NCBI GenBank assembly: GCA_050013115.1
Contig: JBEKFX010000011.1
Coordinates: 1 to 64,000, forward strand
Length of the DNA stretch: 64,000 bases
Reading direction: 5' to 3'
Source of the DNA: Palsa-1150 sp050013115
GTDB taxonomy: Bacteria > Myxococcota_A > Polyangia > Polyangiales > Polyangiaceae
Shown: piece by piece, positions 42,467 to 51,962 of the stretch
Layout of the letters: the number at the start of each line of letters is the position of its first letter
Position numbering within the stretch: position 1 is the first letter of the stretch
Notes under the pieces: generated by a model
Database searches by the model: none
Seen by the model: only the letters and a program-made list of their open reading frames with translations
Told to the model about the DNA's origin: nothing
Made by a program: the position numbers and the translations under genes

Positions 42467-43390
42467 ATGACCGATAAACCCGCACAAGACCGTACCCTCG
42501 CACACCGAGTGCGTGCCGAGATCGCAGACAGCTTCGACGAGGAGCTCGAGATGGAGCTGGACGACGATCGTCTTGCCAAGCTCCTCCAGGATTTCGAGCA
42601 ACACCCCGCGGACGAAACGATCGATCGGTCCGTTTACTTCAAAGAGCTCATCCGCCTCCAAGCGGAGCTCGTGAAGTTACAAGATTGGGTCGTGGCGAAA
42701 AAATTGAAGGTTGTCGTCGTTTTCGAAGGGCGTGATGCTGCCGGAAAGGGTGGAGTCATCAAACGGATCACCCAGCGCCTCAACCCGCGCACCTGCCGCG
42801 TCGCGGCGCTCCCCGCGCCGAACGAGCGCGAGAGAACACAATGGTACTTTCAGCGATACGTTTCCCACTTGCCTGCGGGGGGCGAGATCGTTCTTTTCGA
42901 CCGGAGCTGGTATAATCGTGCCGGCGTCGAACGGGTCATGGGGTTCTGCAGCGACGAGGACCTCGAAGAGTTCTTCCGCACGGTCCCTGAATTCGAAAAA
43001 ATGCTCGTTCGCTCGGGCATCGTGCTCGTCAAGTACTGGTTCTCGATTACCGATGACGAGCAGCACCTGCGCTTCATGATGCGTATTCGCGACCCTCTGA
43101 AGCAATGGAAGCTGAGCCCGATGGACCTCGAGTCCCGACGGCGCTGGGAACTTTACACGAAGGCCAAGGAGGAGATGATCGAGCGCACGCATATCCCCGA
43201 GGCTCGCTGGTGGATCGTCGAGGCCGTGGACAAGAAGAGAGCACGCCTGAACTGCATTCATCACCTTCTGTCTCTGGTCCCATACGGGGAGATCCAGCAC
43301 GAGCCGGTCACTCTCCCCGCGCGCGTTCATAACCCGAACTACATACGCGATCCGCTTCCGGTAGAGATGTACGTTCCATCCATTTATTGA
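42467..43390 (+). CDS. ppk2: Polyphosphate kinase 2
   Basis: A 307-residue PPK2 that transfers phosphate between polyphosphate and nucleotides. The P-loop is VVVFEGRDAAGKGG (84-97), the lid has LNPRTCRVAALPAPNERERTQWYFQRY, and the Walker B/DRS block is EIVLFDRSWYNRAGVERVMGF. The C-terminal SDDEQ-like SITDDEQHLRFMMR and WKLSPMDLESRRRWELYTKAKE blocks match single-domain PPK2. It is 250 bp downstream of the sigma partner and convergent with the GNAT gene. Which NDP it uses cannot be told. Confidence 0.92.
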   Translation: MTDKPAQDRTLAHRVRAEIADSFDEELEMELDDDRLAKLLQDFEQHPADETIDRSVYFKELIRLQAELVKLQDWVVAKKLKVVVVFEGRDAAGKGGVIKRITQRLNPRTCRVAALPAPNERERTQWYFQRYVSHLPAGGEIVLFDRSWYNRAGVERVMGFCSDEDLEEFFRTVPEFEKMLVRSGIVLVKYWFSITDDEQHLRFMMRIRDPLKQWKLSPMDLESRRRWELYTKAKEEMIERTHIPEARWWIVEAVDKKRARLNCIHHLLSLVPYGEIQHEPVTLPARVHNPNYIRDPLPVEMYVPSIY

Positions 43391-43444
43391 ACGCTGGCGC
43401 GACGCCGTGCGAGGCGGCGCGCGCGCCCCACGGGCGCCTTCGCC

Positions 43445-43590
43445 GCGCGCGAGATCCGTACCGCGCTGCGCGCGAGATCCGTACCGCGCCGCGCGCGAGG
43501 TCCTTACCGCGCTGCGCGAGGTCCTTACCGCCTTACCGTCTTGCCCGAGCTCCTTGCCGGCGCGCGCGAGATCCGTACCGCGCTCGAGAT
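43445..43590 (+). repeat. Imperfect about 23-bp GC-rich repeats, convergent intergenic
   Basis: Diverged direct copies of a unit around GCGCGAGATCCGTACCGCGC (and GAGGTCCTTACCGCGC) follow one another from about 43445 to 43545, with another copy at about 43560-43585. They lie in the 272-bp gap between the converging PPK2 and GNAT genes. Confidence 0.75.
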
Positions 43591-43662
43591 CCTTGTTGCG
43601 GCGGGCGCGAGCCGAAAGCCACGTTCGCGCGTCGTTCTCGTCCCGCAGCGAGCGGGCCGGGC

Positions 43663-44496
43663 TCAAGCTTGTTCGTCTCGTCGCTGCGCGAGTTCCCGAG
43701 GCGGGAGCAGCTCCGGCTCCGAACCGACGCTCTGCGCCAGGAAAATGGCTGCGTCGAGCTTGCGGAACCCACGCTTTCGATACCATGCGAGGGCGTGCTC
43801 GTTGTTCTCGGCCACTTCGAGCACGATGTGGGTGAGCCCTCGCACCCGTGCGAGATGTTGCAGCTGCTCGAGGACGAAGGAGCCCACCCCACGACCGCCC
43901 CACTCCGGGTGAACGGCGAGTTCCTCGACGTAGAGCGGGCGCATGTCTCGCCTTTCGAAATACGCGGGATTGACCCAGGTGTCCTTGCCGATGATCTCGT
44001 AGCTGCACTCGGCGTAGGCGACAATCTTGCGATCGACGGTGAAGAGAAGCTGCTCGACGCCCTCTTCTTCGTACGTCTCGAGAAAGCGTTGCTTCGTGCG
44101 GGGACGTTGGTACTCGACCGTCGCACGATTCACGTCCCGAAATGACACCTTCATGAACTCCCACGCGCGATTGAGGTCGCGACGGTGCATCCTTCGCACC
44201 TGGATGGTCGGAGCGGTCTTGCTCTTTCGCGCCGACGCGGTCCCCCTCGCGAGCCGCACGGCGCGCGGAGTGAGGAGCACGAGCGACTTGGACTGAACTT
44301 CAGGTTTGCGGGGATCGGCCACGGGTCCTTCGATGGTAATTGATGACCCATGGGAGGTGCCTGAACTTCGTTCGGAGGCCGACTCGCCGAGCGCTTCCGT
44401 TACCACGGAGGAGCGCGCGGCGGCGGCCGTGCGCTCCTGCTCCTCCCTTCGATCGGTGAAATCCACGGTTCGCCCCGGTCGCAGGGAGGGCGGCAT
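43663..44496 (-). CDS. GNAT-family N-acetyltransferase
   Basis: A protein of about 277 residues. The acetyltransferase domain lies in the C-terminal half: QVRRMHRRDLNRAWEFMK, VDRKIVAYAECSYE, ELAVHPEWGGRGVGSFVLEQL (acetyl-CoA motif A with GGRGVG) and NEHALAWYRKRGFRKL. The N-terminal 100 residues are Ser/Ala/Arg-rich and low complexity. The start is uncertain; the ATG at 44496 is proposed because the divergent FUSC gene begins near 44549. The acyl acceptor is unknown. Confidence 0.75.
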   Translation of the reverse strand: MPPSLRPGRTVDFTDRREEQERTAAAARSSVVTEALGESASERSSGTSHGSSITIEGPVADPRKPEVQSKSLVLLTPRAVRLARGTASARKSKTAPTIQVRRMHRRDLNRAWEFMKVSFRDVNRATVEYQRPRTKQRFLETYEEEGVEQLLFTVDRKIVAYAECSYEIIGKDTWVNPAYFERRDMRPLYVEELAVHPEWGGRGVGSFVLEQLQHLARVRGLTHIVLEVAENNEHALAWYRKRGFRKLDAAIFLAQSVGSEPELLPPRELAQRRDEQA

Positions 44497-44548
44497 CGTC
44501 GTCGAGAGTCGAGTATGGTGCGAGTCGCAAGGAGTTGAACGCCGACGC

Positions 44549-46774
44549 GTGAAACCCGGGACGCGCACTTCGCTCGACGCCCTTGCCCCCGACCTCGCAC
44601 GCGGAGTGCGTGCCGCGTTCGTGACCCTCCTTCCCTTTTACTTGGCCGCGACGTGGCAGCGGCCCGCGCTTTCCTGGATGGCTCTCGGAGGCTGGCTCGG
44701 TACGCTGGCCGATCCGGGCGGCCCGCGCGCCACAAGGGCAGAGACCCTCCTTGCGTTCGGGTTCGCCGGAGCGCCACTCTTATTCGCCTCGGAGAGCGTG
44801 GCCCACGCACCGGTGGCCGCCACGCTGCTGCTCATGGCTGTCGCATTCACGATGTCCATGGCACGAGCCCTCGGCGGAACGGCGAGCGGTCTTGGCAATT
44901 ACCTGACCATGGTCACCGCCATCGGAGTCTCGCATCTTCGGACCCTTCCCCAAGACGACGCTGTTCTTTTCGCCGTCGGGACGGTCTTTGCTTTGATTGC
45001 CTCGTCCATCGTCTGGCCGGTTTGGACTCATCTTCCGATCCGACGCGCCGTCGGAAGCGCGTACGGCGAGCTTGCCGACTACGTCGATGCCATCGATGTG
45101 TTCACGGCCGAACCCCCCCCTCCGGGTGACCCGCGCTGGACCGCGCTCGTACGAGAGCACCACCGGCGGATCCGCGCGGCGCTCGAGAAAGCCCGCGATG
45201 CCGCCCTCGCAGGCCGCGCCCGCCGCCAGGGCGAGACTCGTTTCGGCGGCACCATTCGTGCGCTCATCGGCGCCGCCGAGCTGCAGTTTGCGCTGGTCGC
45301 CGCCTTGGTCACCGAACTCGAATCCCGCGCGGGCCGAACGGCTCCGGCCGACAGACAGCGATTGCAGCGCCTCGCGCGCGACGCCCGCCAAGTCGCCCGC
45401 GCCCTCTCGCGAAGAGACGTCGGAAAGCGCTCTACCGATCCGCTGATCCCAAGCAGCGGCCCGGCCCCGCCGTCGACGTCGGTCGCCGAGCACTTGCTCG
45501 ATCGCCTCGAGCGGGCGGATTCACTGACGATCGATCTCATCGACGCGTTGCCCCGCCACATGGACGGGTCAGCGCCACCTCTCGCGCCCTCACCGGCCAC
45601 TCGCGGTCGGACGAGCTTGATGCCTGCGCGAAGGCCCGAGAGCCTGCGACCGGGCGTCCTCGCGAGCACCGCGGTGCGCCTTCGTTCATTTCGCGACGCC
45701 TTGTCGTGGACCTCTCCCGTCGTCCACCATGCCATCCGCACGGCAGGAGCCGTTGGAGCGGCCTCGGTCGTCGGCACGGTTCTGACTCCGAGCCGCGCCT
45801 ACTGGGTCACGCTGACGACCCTGGCCGTCTTGCAACCGTATCCCGGGGCCACGGCAAAGCGCGCCAGCGAGCGCGTCATGGGCACCATTCTCGGCAGCCT
45901 GCTGGCGTTGCTCCTCATCGCCACTGTCCGGTCGACCCTGGTCCTGGCGGCCCTCCTCGTCCCCCTATCGGTGGCCGCGGTGGCAACACGTCCAAGGAGT
46001 TATCGTCTGTTTGCATTCTTTCTGACACCCGTATTCGTCCTCGTCGCCGATCGCTCGCACGACTGGCGGACGGCTGCTCTTCGGGCGGAGGATGCCGTCT
46101 TGGGCGGCGCCGTCGCCTGGATGGCCGGGGTGCTCATCGCACCCTCCTCCGAGCGTCGGCGTTTGCCCGAATCGCTCAGCGCGATGCTGACAGCGCTCGG
46201 AACTTACGCAGCCCTCGTCCTTGGACAGTCGGGGCACTCGGGCGATCGTTCGGAGGCCGCCGCCGAGAGGATGACGGCATCGCGACGCGCAACGGGCGTA
46301 GCGATCGGCGCTGCCGAGACGGCTCTCGAGCGACTGCTTGCCGAGCCGCTCGGTGACCGCACCTACGCCGCGGGGGCCATGCTGCTCGTGACGTATTCAC
46401 GTCGCCTCGGAACCGCCCTCACTTCGCTGGCCGCAGTGACCACAATGCCGGGGGCGTCGGCGCTGAACGGCGAAGAGCGCCGGGTTCGCTTCGCACGGGC
46501 GGCCGATTACGTCAACGACGTTCTCCTTGCAGCCCAGGCGTTTGCGCTCGAGACGGGCTGCGTCAGCGCCCCTTCCGCCCCCCCGGTCGGCGCCCTCGAC
46601 GAGATCGCCATTCAAGCGCTCGAACGGGTCCTGCGCTGGACCGCGCTCATCGCAGGCACCCTCGATCAGAACGCCCCCGAGCGGGTTTTTCCATGCGACC
46701 CCGGCTACGCAGCCAACCGGCGCCCGCCGGATAAAGGCATCTACGACCGGAGCGCAGAGAAGTCGAAGGGGTGA
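44549..46774 (+). CDS. FUSC-family (fusaric acid resistance-like) membrane transporter
   Basis: A membrane protein of about 741 residues with the two-bundle FUSC layout. The first bundle is at about 15-160 (AAFVTLLPFYLAATWQRPAL, then GFAGAPLLFASESV, TMSMARALGG). A cytoplasmic helical region of about 200 residues follows. The second bundle is at about 380-550 (TPSRAYWVTLTTLAVLQPYPGATAKRASERVMGTILGSLLALLL), containing the conserved PxxTxxRxxxRxxGTxxG-like motif. Such proteins export aromatic or other organic compounds. GTG at 44549 is proposed as start; an AAGGAG lies 14 nt upstream. It is divergent from the GNAT gene. Confidence 0.8.
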   Translation: MKPGTRTSLDALAPDLARGVRAAFVTLLPFYLAATWQRPALSWMALGGWLGTLADPGGPRATRAETLLAFGFAGAPLLFASESVAHAPVAATLLLMAVAFTMSMARALGGTASGLGNYLTMVTAIGVSHLRTLPQDDAVLFAVGTVFALIASSIVWPVWTHLPIRRAVGSAYGELADYVDAIDVFTAEPPPPGDPRWTALVREHHRRIRAALEKARDAALAGRARRQGETRFGGTIRALIGAAELQFALVAALVTELESRAGRTAPADRQRLQRLARDARQVARALSRRDVGKRSTDPLIPSSGPAPPSTSVAEHLLDRLERADSLTIDLIDALPRHMDGSAPPLAPSPATRGRTSLMPARRPESLRPGVLASTAVRLRSFRDALSWTSPVVHHAIRTAGAVGAASVVGTVLTPSRAYWVTLTTLAVLQPYPGATAKRASERVMGTILGSLLALLLIATVRSTLVLAALLVPLSVAAVATRPRSYRLFAFFLTPVFVLVADRSHDWRTAALRAEDAVLGGAVAWMAGVLIAPSSERRRLPESLSAMLTALGTYAALVLGQSGHSGDRSEAAAERMTASRRATGVAIGAAETALERLLAEPLGDRTYAAGAMLLVTYSRRLGTALTSLAAVTTMPGASALNGEERRVRFARAADYVNDVLLAAQAFALETGCVSAPSAPPVGALDEIAIQALERVLRWTALIAGTLDQNAPERVFPCDPGYAANRRPPDKGIYDRSAEKSKG

Positions 46775-47155
46775 AGACGCCCCAGAGTACTAGTCAATCG
46801 CGGGGGCCGATTGCGGGGCTTGCCGGGGCGGGCCCTCCTTTCGAAAGCGAGCGCACGGATTGAGCAGTAACGGCTTTTTCGTTCGCCCGCTGCGATCCCC
46901 TTCGCCTCTTCCGCTTTCGCGGGCAAGGGCAAGCGCGGCGACAATGAGCAAAACCGGCAGGGACCACGGTGAAATGAGCCTTCGAGAGGCTGCGCAAGGC
47001 GTGATCGCCGCCGACCCGGAAGCGAAGTTCGACACGCCGTAGTCGCCTTTTGGCCACTTGCCTCTCGAGGGTCGGCCGCTGTCCGTGTAAGGCACTGTGC
47101 CCCAGTTCGAGATTACGGACTCGCATTGCGGTCATGATTCTGTTAGTGCCTACCC
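46775..47155. other. 381-bp intergenic region, no gene seen
   Basis: Frames on both strands are short and without motifs. No repeat or RNA gene is apparent. The end of the region presumably carries the promoter for the 47156 gene. Confidence 0.35.
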
Positions 47156-47560
47156 ATGGCTGATTCTCTCCGTAGTCAAATCAATGCCCTTGCGACCTCA
47201 TTCGCCAATGACATCCTCGGCGCGATCCGCAGAGCCTCGCTCGACGATCTCCGCGTTGAAACCAGTATCCCCGCGCGGTCGCATTCGGCCGCCGTCGTTG
47301 AAGTTAAGTCCGCTCCGCGGGTGGCCCGTCCGTCGGCCAGCGGCCGGCTGCCAAGGCGCTCCTCCGAGGACATCCTTGAACTGCTCAATCAGATCGTAGC
47401 AGTCGTGAAGAAGAGCAAGACGGGCCTCCGTGCAGAACAGATTCGATCCGAGCTCAGTCTGCAATCGAAAGAGCTCCCCCGCGTGCTGAAGGAAGGGCTG
47501 GCTTTGAAGAAACTGAAGTCGAAAGGACAGAAGCGAGCGACGACCTACTTTGCGACATAG
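47156..47560 (+). CDS. Putative nucleic-acid-binding protein, paralogue of 21288
   Basis: A 134-residue basic protein with the same two-part structure as the product at 21288. The N-terminal helix (LRSQINALATSFANDILGAIRRASLDDL) and a Ser/Pro/Ala linker are followed by the well-conserved C-terminal module GRLPRRSSEDILEL, GLRAEQIRSELSL, KELPRVLKEGL and KKLKSKGQKRATTYFA. The conserved module and variable linker suggest a DNA- or RNA-binding module attached to an oligomerisation helix. It is monocistronic. No function is assigned. Confidence 0.72.
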   Translation: MADSLRSQINALATSFANDILGAIRRASLDDLRVETSIPARSHSAAVVEVKSAPRVARPSASGRLPRRSSEDILELLNQIVAVVKKSKTGLRAEQIRSELSLQSKELPRVLKEGLALKKLKSKGQKRATTYFAT

Positions 47561-47654
47561 CGCGTAGCCCCGTTTTGGGGGGCCGAGACCGCTCGAACCG
47601 CGCGGGCGTCGCCGCCGGTCGCCGACCGGGACGCCGCCGTGTACAGTGCTGCGC

Positions 47655-48167
47655 ATGTACCACACGATCATCCTTGAAATGAAGAAGTTGCTCGGCCAGC
47701 TCGATCAGTGGATCGGAGCGGCTGCGGCGTACGCACAGGCCAAGTCCTTCGATCCCAACGTGTTCGTCGGATTGCGACTGGCCCCCGATCAGTTTGCATT
47801 CGCGCGACAAGTCCAGTCAGCTTGCGACACGGCGAAGTTCGCAGCCGCGCGCCTCGCCGGCAGGGACGCTCCCACCCATGCTGACACCGAACAGACTCTC
47901 GACGAATTGCACGCACGCGTTCGCGCGGTCATCGCCTATTTGGAGGGGTTTAAGGCCGCCGACTTCGAGGGCGCCAGCAAACGCGTGATCACTCAACCGC
48001 GGTGGGAGGGCAAAGTGATGACCGGCGCCGACTACTTCGTCGAGCACGCGGTCCCGAACTTCTTTTTCCATGTCACGCACGCGTACGCCATTCTGCGGCA
48101 TAACGGGGTCAGCATCGGAAAGCGCGATTATCTTGGTCCTTTGACCCTTCGCGAACCCAAAGCCTGA
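47655..48167 (+). CDS. DUF1993 (DinB-like four-helix) protein
   Basis: A 170-residue protein matching DUF1993. Family blocks are LGQLDQWIGAAAAYAQAKSF, RLAPDQFAFARQVQSACDTAKF, ARLAGRD and YFVEHAVPNFFFHVTHAYAILR, with a final GVSIGKRDYLG. The fold is a DinB-like four-helix bundle; the biochemical role is not known. The ATG at 47655 (MYHTIILEMKK) is preferred over an in-frame ATG three codons earlier. It is convergent with mlaD, with 99 bp between the stops. Confidence 0.82.
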   Translation: MYHTIILEMKKLLGQLDQWIGAAAAYAQAKSFDPNVFVGLRLAPDQFAFARQVQSACDTAKFAAARLAGRDAPTHADTEQTLDELHARVRAVIAYLEGFKAADFEGASKRVITQPRWEGKVMTGADYFVEHAVPNFFFHVTHAYAILRHNGVSIGKRDYLGPLTLREPKA

Positions 48168-48266
48168 AGTCCGAGCTTGTCCGTCCGCAGGGCCCAGCCT
48201 CCAGGTCGGATCCGGGCGAATGGCCTCGGCCCGGCTCTCCGACCACTCCGACGTGAATGGCGGGAT

Positions 48267-49328
48267 CTATCGTTGCTTTTCGTCGGCCTTGATGGAGTAG
48301 CGCACGAACGCGCGAAGCACTTCGTTCCGCTCGACGTTCCCTATCGCCGCCTTGAGGTCCTCGTAGACCGTCGGATCGACCAAAAGAGCACCGAGAGTCC
48401 CCTTACCGTCCCGGAGGCCGCCCACGATGGCGCGCAAGTCATCGCTCATCGCGTTGACGTTGGACATCACGTGTTGCGAAGACGTATCGCCGAAGAGAAG
48501 CGCGTGAGCGAGACCGTTTCCCTCGCGAATGGCGCGCAAGTCTTGGTCCAGCTCGGCAAACGAGCCCGCGACCTGCCTCGAGATCTCACCGTCGTAGACG
48601 AGAGCGTGAGCGATGCCCGGTCCCTGCCGGACGCGTTCGGCGACGTCCTGGACGTCCGACAGAACCGCGTCGAGGCGGGCCGATGATTGATCGATGTGGC
48701 CGATGAGCTCACTTACCTGTTCGCCCTGACGTGCGTCGAAAAAGAGGCGGTTCATCGTGCTGTCGCGGCGGACCAGGGCGTCGAGCAGCGCTCGAATGTC
48801 ATCCGCGGAACCGCGGAGGTCGTCGGCGAGCTTTGGATCTCCAAGCGACCGAGCCAGGGGCTCCAAGTGCTGAATCGCTTCTTGGGCCGTCGTCACGATT
48901 TTGCCCGCGGCGGCGAAGACGTCCGCCGGTTCCCTCGTCGGAATGAGTTCGGTCGAATCGAGCAACGCAGCATCGGGCGACCCGACGCTGATTTCGATCA
49001 TCTTGTCGCCGAGAAGGCCCTTGTTGCCGACGGTGGCCACGGAGTCGCGCCGGATGCGAACACTCTGAGCCTTGACGACGGAAATCTTCACGAAGATTCG
49101 CGTGTCGCCTGGATTGGCGTCGTAGCCGACACTCGTGACCGTCCCGATGTCCAAACCGCCCATGCGAACCGGCGCGCCCGGCTTGAGCCCTCCGACGTCT
49201 CGAAACGCGGCGCGGTAGGCGGCCTTCGTGTCCCACAGCCGCGTCGTGTCGCCGATGAGGAAAACGGCCATCATCGTGAGGGTCAACCCGAGGATGACGA
49301 AGAGACCGACCTTCAGCTCGCGCGTCAT
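48267..49328 (-). CDS. mlaD: MlaD/MCE-family lipid-transport protein
   Basis: A 353-residue periplasmic-facing component of an Mla-type phospholipid transporter. One N-terminal transmembrane segment (VGLFVILGLTLTMMAVFLI) precedes the MCE domain: YRAAFRDVGGLKPGAPVRMGGLDIGTV, then IRRDSVATVGNKGLLGDKMIEISVG. The long C-terminal part is helical and forms the extended barrel stalk typical of MCE proteins outside the short E. coli MlaD. It follows mlaF by 30 nt. No MlaE permease is in the window; it may lie elsewhere. Confidence 0.86.
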   Translation of the reverse strand: MTRELKVGLFVILGLTLTMMAVFLIGDTTRLWDTKAAYRAAFRDVGGLKPGAPVRMGGLDIGTVTSVGYDANPGDTRIFVKISVVKAQSVRIRRDSVATVGNKGLLGDKMIEISVGSPDAALLDSTELIPTREPADVFAAAGKIVTTAQEAIQHLEPLARSLGDPKLADDLRGSADDIRALLDALVRRDSTMNRLFFDARQGEQVSELIGHIDQSSARLDAVLSDVQDVAERVRQGPGIAHALVYDGEISRQVAGSFAELDQDLRAIREGNGLAHALLFGDTSSQHVMSNVNAMSDDLRAIVGGLRDGKGTLGALLVDPTVYEDLKAAIGNVERNEVLRAFVRYSIKADEKQR

Positions 49329-49358
49329 GAGTCATGCTCCTAAAATGGCCCGCTCGGC

Positions 49359-50141
49359 CTAAGACGACGAGAGGAGCGACGCAACGTCCTCCGCTTCGGG
49401 CGCGCGGCCCTCGATGAAATCACGCACGGCCGGATTGGTCGTAGCGCGAAACTGCTCTTTCGTCCCGACGAGCAAGATTTGGCCCTTGCCAATCATCACC
49501 AGGCGATCCGCCACGCTGAAGGCCGTGCCCATGTCGTGCGTGACGACGACGCTCGTCACCCTCAAGGTGCGCTGGATTCCACGGATGAGATGGTTGATTC
49601 GGGCCGTGTTGATGGGATCGAGCCCGGTCGTCGGCTCGTCGTAGAGAATGACCTCCGGCTGCAAGGCGAGGGTTCGGGCCAGGCCGACGCGCTTTCTCAT
49701 GCCGCCCGAAAGGTCGTTCGGACGCATGGCTTGAATGCCCGGAAGGCCGACGAGCTCCAGCGCCTGAGCCACGCGCAGATCGATCTCGTGCAGAGTCATC
49801 GTGTTCCAGAACTGTTCGCGCAGACCGTAAGCGACATTTTCGCCGACCGTCAGGGAGTCGAAGAGAGCGGCACCCTGAAAGAGGTAGGCAATCCGTCGCC
49901 GAAGTTCGGTGAGCTCTCGGTCGGACATTTTGACGATGTCGCGCCCGTCGAAAAGAATTTCGCCGCCGTCCGGGTGGATGAGGCCAATCAGCATTTTGAG
50001 CAGGACGCTCTTGCCGATCCCAGAGGCGCCCATGACGGCGAGCGTCTCGCCTTTCCAGATCTCCAAGTTGAGATCGGCAAAAATCACCTTGGGGCCAAAG
50101 CGCTTCTTCACACCCAAGAATCGAATGAGCGGTTCGCCCAC
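49359..50141 (-). CDS. mlaF: ABC transporter ATP-binding protein (MlaF-like)
   Basis: A 260-residue ABC ATPase. Walker A is GASGIGKS, the Q loop LFQGAALFDSLTV, the signature LSGGMRKRVGLAR and Walker B VILYDEPTTGLDP, followed by the H loop VVVTHDM. The MRKR signature and FDSLTV match MlaF of lipid-transport systems. The GTG at 50141 is the likely start; the frame is open much further but upstream codons overlap recJ. It is 10 nt after the recJ stop and precedes mlaD, so it is in the same operon. Confidence 0.9.
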   Translation of the reverse strand: MGEPLIRFLGVKKRFGPKVIFADLNLEIWKGETLAVMGASGIGKSVLLKMLIGLIHPDGGEILFDGRDIVKMSDRELTELRRRIAYLFQGAALFDSLTVGENVAYGLREQFWNTMTLHEIDLRVAQALELVGLPGIQAMRPNDLSGGMRKRVGLARTLALQPEVILYDEPTTGLDPINTARINHLIRGIQRTLRVTSVVVTHDMGTAFSVADRLVMIGKGQILLVGTKEQFRATTNPAVRDFIEGRAPEAEDVASLLSSS

Positions 50142-50151
50142 CCATGGCAGA

Positions 50152-51867
50152 CTACTCGCCCGCACCGACCCTGGGCACCCCCTTCGAAAGGGCTTCGGCG
50201 GAAATGAGATGCATCTCGACGGCATCGCCGCCCCGCCACGCATCGCGCCGCAGCGCTCCGACAACCCGCACTTCGACCCCGAGCCGCGATTGCAAGTGCC
50301 CCATCTGCGCGCCGAAGCACGATAGAGGTGAACCGTTCGCTTCCAGCCAGAGGCGCAGGTGCCCACCTTTGACCTCTCGCACGCCGAGAACGCGCGCCCG
50401 GGCAATGGCGATGCGTGGGGCAGGGTTCGATTGGCCGCACGGCTCGAAGCGCTCGAGGTCGCCGACCACCCTTTCGGGAGAATCCCCCTCGGCCAGCACG
50501 GCGTCGGCGTCGGGACCGGCCGGCGGGCCGGGAACGCCGATTGCCGTGCAGGCCTCCGCGAAGCGCTCGCGCAGAATGGCGACCCGATCGCTGTGAACCT
50601 CGACACCCGCCGCGGCATGGTGGCCACCGAACCCCACAAGGACGTCTTTGACCCGGGCGAGGGCATCGAAAACGGAGAACCCGGCGGGGCCCCGCGCCGA
50701 TCCCCGGCCGCGGGGGCCGTCCAGCGCGACGACGATCGTCGGCTTGGCGAACCGGGCCGAAAGCCGCCCGGCCACGATTCCGACGACGCCCGGATGCCAC
50801 CCCTGCCGCGCCAGGACGATGACCGGCAGGCGGGCCAGCCCGGGGTCCTCGAGCATCGCCAGTGCCTCCGCCGTGACGGCCCGATCGACTTCTTTGCGCC
50901 GCGTGCAGAGTGCTTCAACCTCGCCGGCGATGCGACGCGCCTCGGTATCCGTCGTCGCCAGCAGCAAGGCCAGCGCGAGGTCGGCCCGATCGAGGCGGCC
51001 GGGGGCGTTGACGCGAGGCGCGAGCCGAAACGAAACGTCTTCGCCCGTGATCATCGTCGAACCGCACCCTGCGATTTGTGCGAGCGCGCGCGTGCCAGGT
51101 CGCGACCCCCGCAAAAGTTCCTTCAGTCCGGCGCGCACGAGTGCGCGGTTGTCGCCGTCGAGGGGCGCAACGTCGCCGATGGTCCCGATGGCGACGAAGT
51201 CGAGCCACCGGCGCATGTCGAGGGCCACGCCGAGCTCCGCCCGGACGCCCGCCCCGATGGAGAAGGCCAGGCCGACGGACGCCAAACCCTTGTATGCAAA
51301 GCCGCACTCGGGCCGATGAGGATTGAGAAACGCGACGGCGGGCAACGGCGCTTCCGGAACCCGATGGTGATCGATGACGACCGCGTCGACACCGCGCGTC
51401 CGCGCGCGGTCGAGCCGCTCATGGTCGCTCGATCCGCAATCGCACGTGACGATCAGCGAGGCGCCCGTCCCGAGCACCCGCTCGAGAGCGGGCTCGGACA
51501 GGCCGTAGCCGCCATCGAAGCGATTGGCGAGTACGGGCACGACGTCGCAGCCGAGCGCCCGTAGAACGTCGGTCAAGAGCGCGGCGGCCGTCACTCCGTC
51601 CGCGTCGTAGTCGCCGAACACGCAAATGCGCTCGCGACCGCGGACCGCCGCGGCGATGCGCGACACCGCTGCGGCCCGGTCGTGCATCGAATCGGGCGGC
51701 GTCAAGTGGGCCAACCTCGGATCGAGGTAGCGCGCACCCTCAGACGGGTCCCGCAAGCCTCGCGACACGAGCACGCTCGCAGCGGTGGGCGTCAGACCCA
51801 GAGTTCGCGACAGGTCGAGCGCCTCTCGGTCCGCGTCGGCGGGTAGCCGGAGCATGGCGCGAATCAA
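50152..51867 (-). CDS. recJ: Single-stranded-DNA exonuclease RecJ
   Basis: A 571-residue 5'-3' ssDNA exonuclease of recombination and mismatch repair. DHH-family motifs are in order: FGDYDADGVT, VTCDCGSSDHE, VVIDHHRVPEA (DHH), LDFVAIGTIGDVAPL, and the DHHA1 domain with GGHHAAAGVEV. The OB-fold region follows (RARVLGVREVKGGHLRLWLE). The length matches bacterial RecJ. It lies 95 nt downstream of secF and 10 nt before mlaF, in the same orientation, so it may be transcribed with them. Confidence 0.93.
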   Translation of the reverse strand: MIRAMLRLPADADREALDLSRTLGLTPTAASVLVSRGLRDPSEGARYLDPRLAHLTPPDSMHDRAAAVSRIAAAVRGRERICVFGDYDADGVTAAALLTDVLRALGCDVVPVLANRFDGGYGLSEPALERVLGTGASLIVTCDCGSSDHERLDRARTRGVDAVVIDHHRVPEAPLPAVAFLNPHRPECGFAYKGLASVGLAFSIGAGVRAELGVALDMRRWLDFVAIGTIGDVAPLDGDNRALVRAGLKELLRGSRPGTRALAQIAGCGSTMITGEDVSFRLAPRVNAPGRLDRADLALALLLATTDTEARRIAGEVEALCTRRKEVDRAVTAEALAMLEDPGLARLPVIVLARQGWHPGVVGIVAGRLSARFAKPTIVVALDGPRGRGSARGPAGFSVFDALARVKDVLVGFGGHHAAAGVEVHSDRVAILRERFAEACTAIGVPGPPAGPDADAVLAEGDSPERVVGDLERFEPCGQSNPAPRIAIARARVLGVREVKGGHLRLWLEANGSPLSCFGAQMGHLQSRLGVEVRVVGALRRDAWRGGDAVEMHLISAEALSKGVPRVGAGE

Positions 51868-51962
51868 AGACCCGACACAATCGGGCAGTCAACGACGCAA
51901 TTGTCAACAGACCGGTGTGGACAATCTTGGCCGAGACGCTCCCCGATGGCCGATTGACCGGC

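Noticed and set aside
49359..50918. MlaF frame extended to 519 residues
   Set aside because: The upstream part is antisense-like shadow within recJ; the ABC domain starts at the GTG at 50141.
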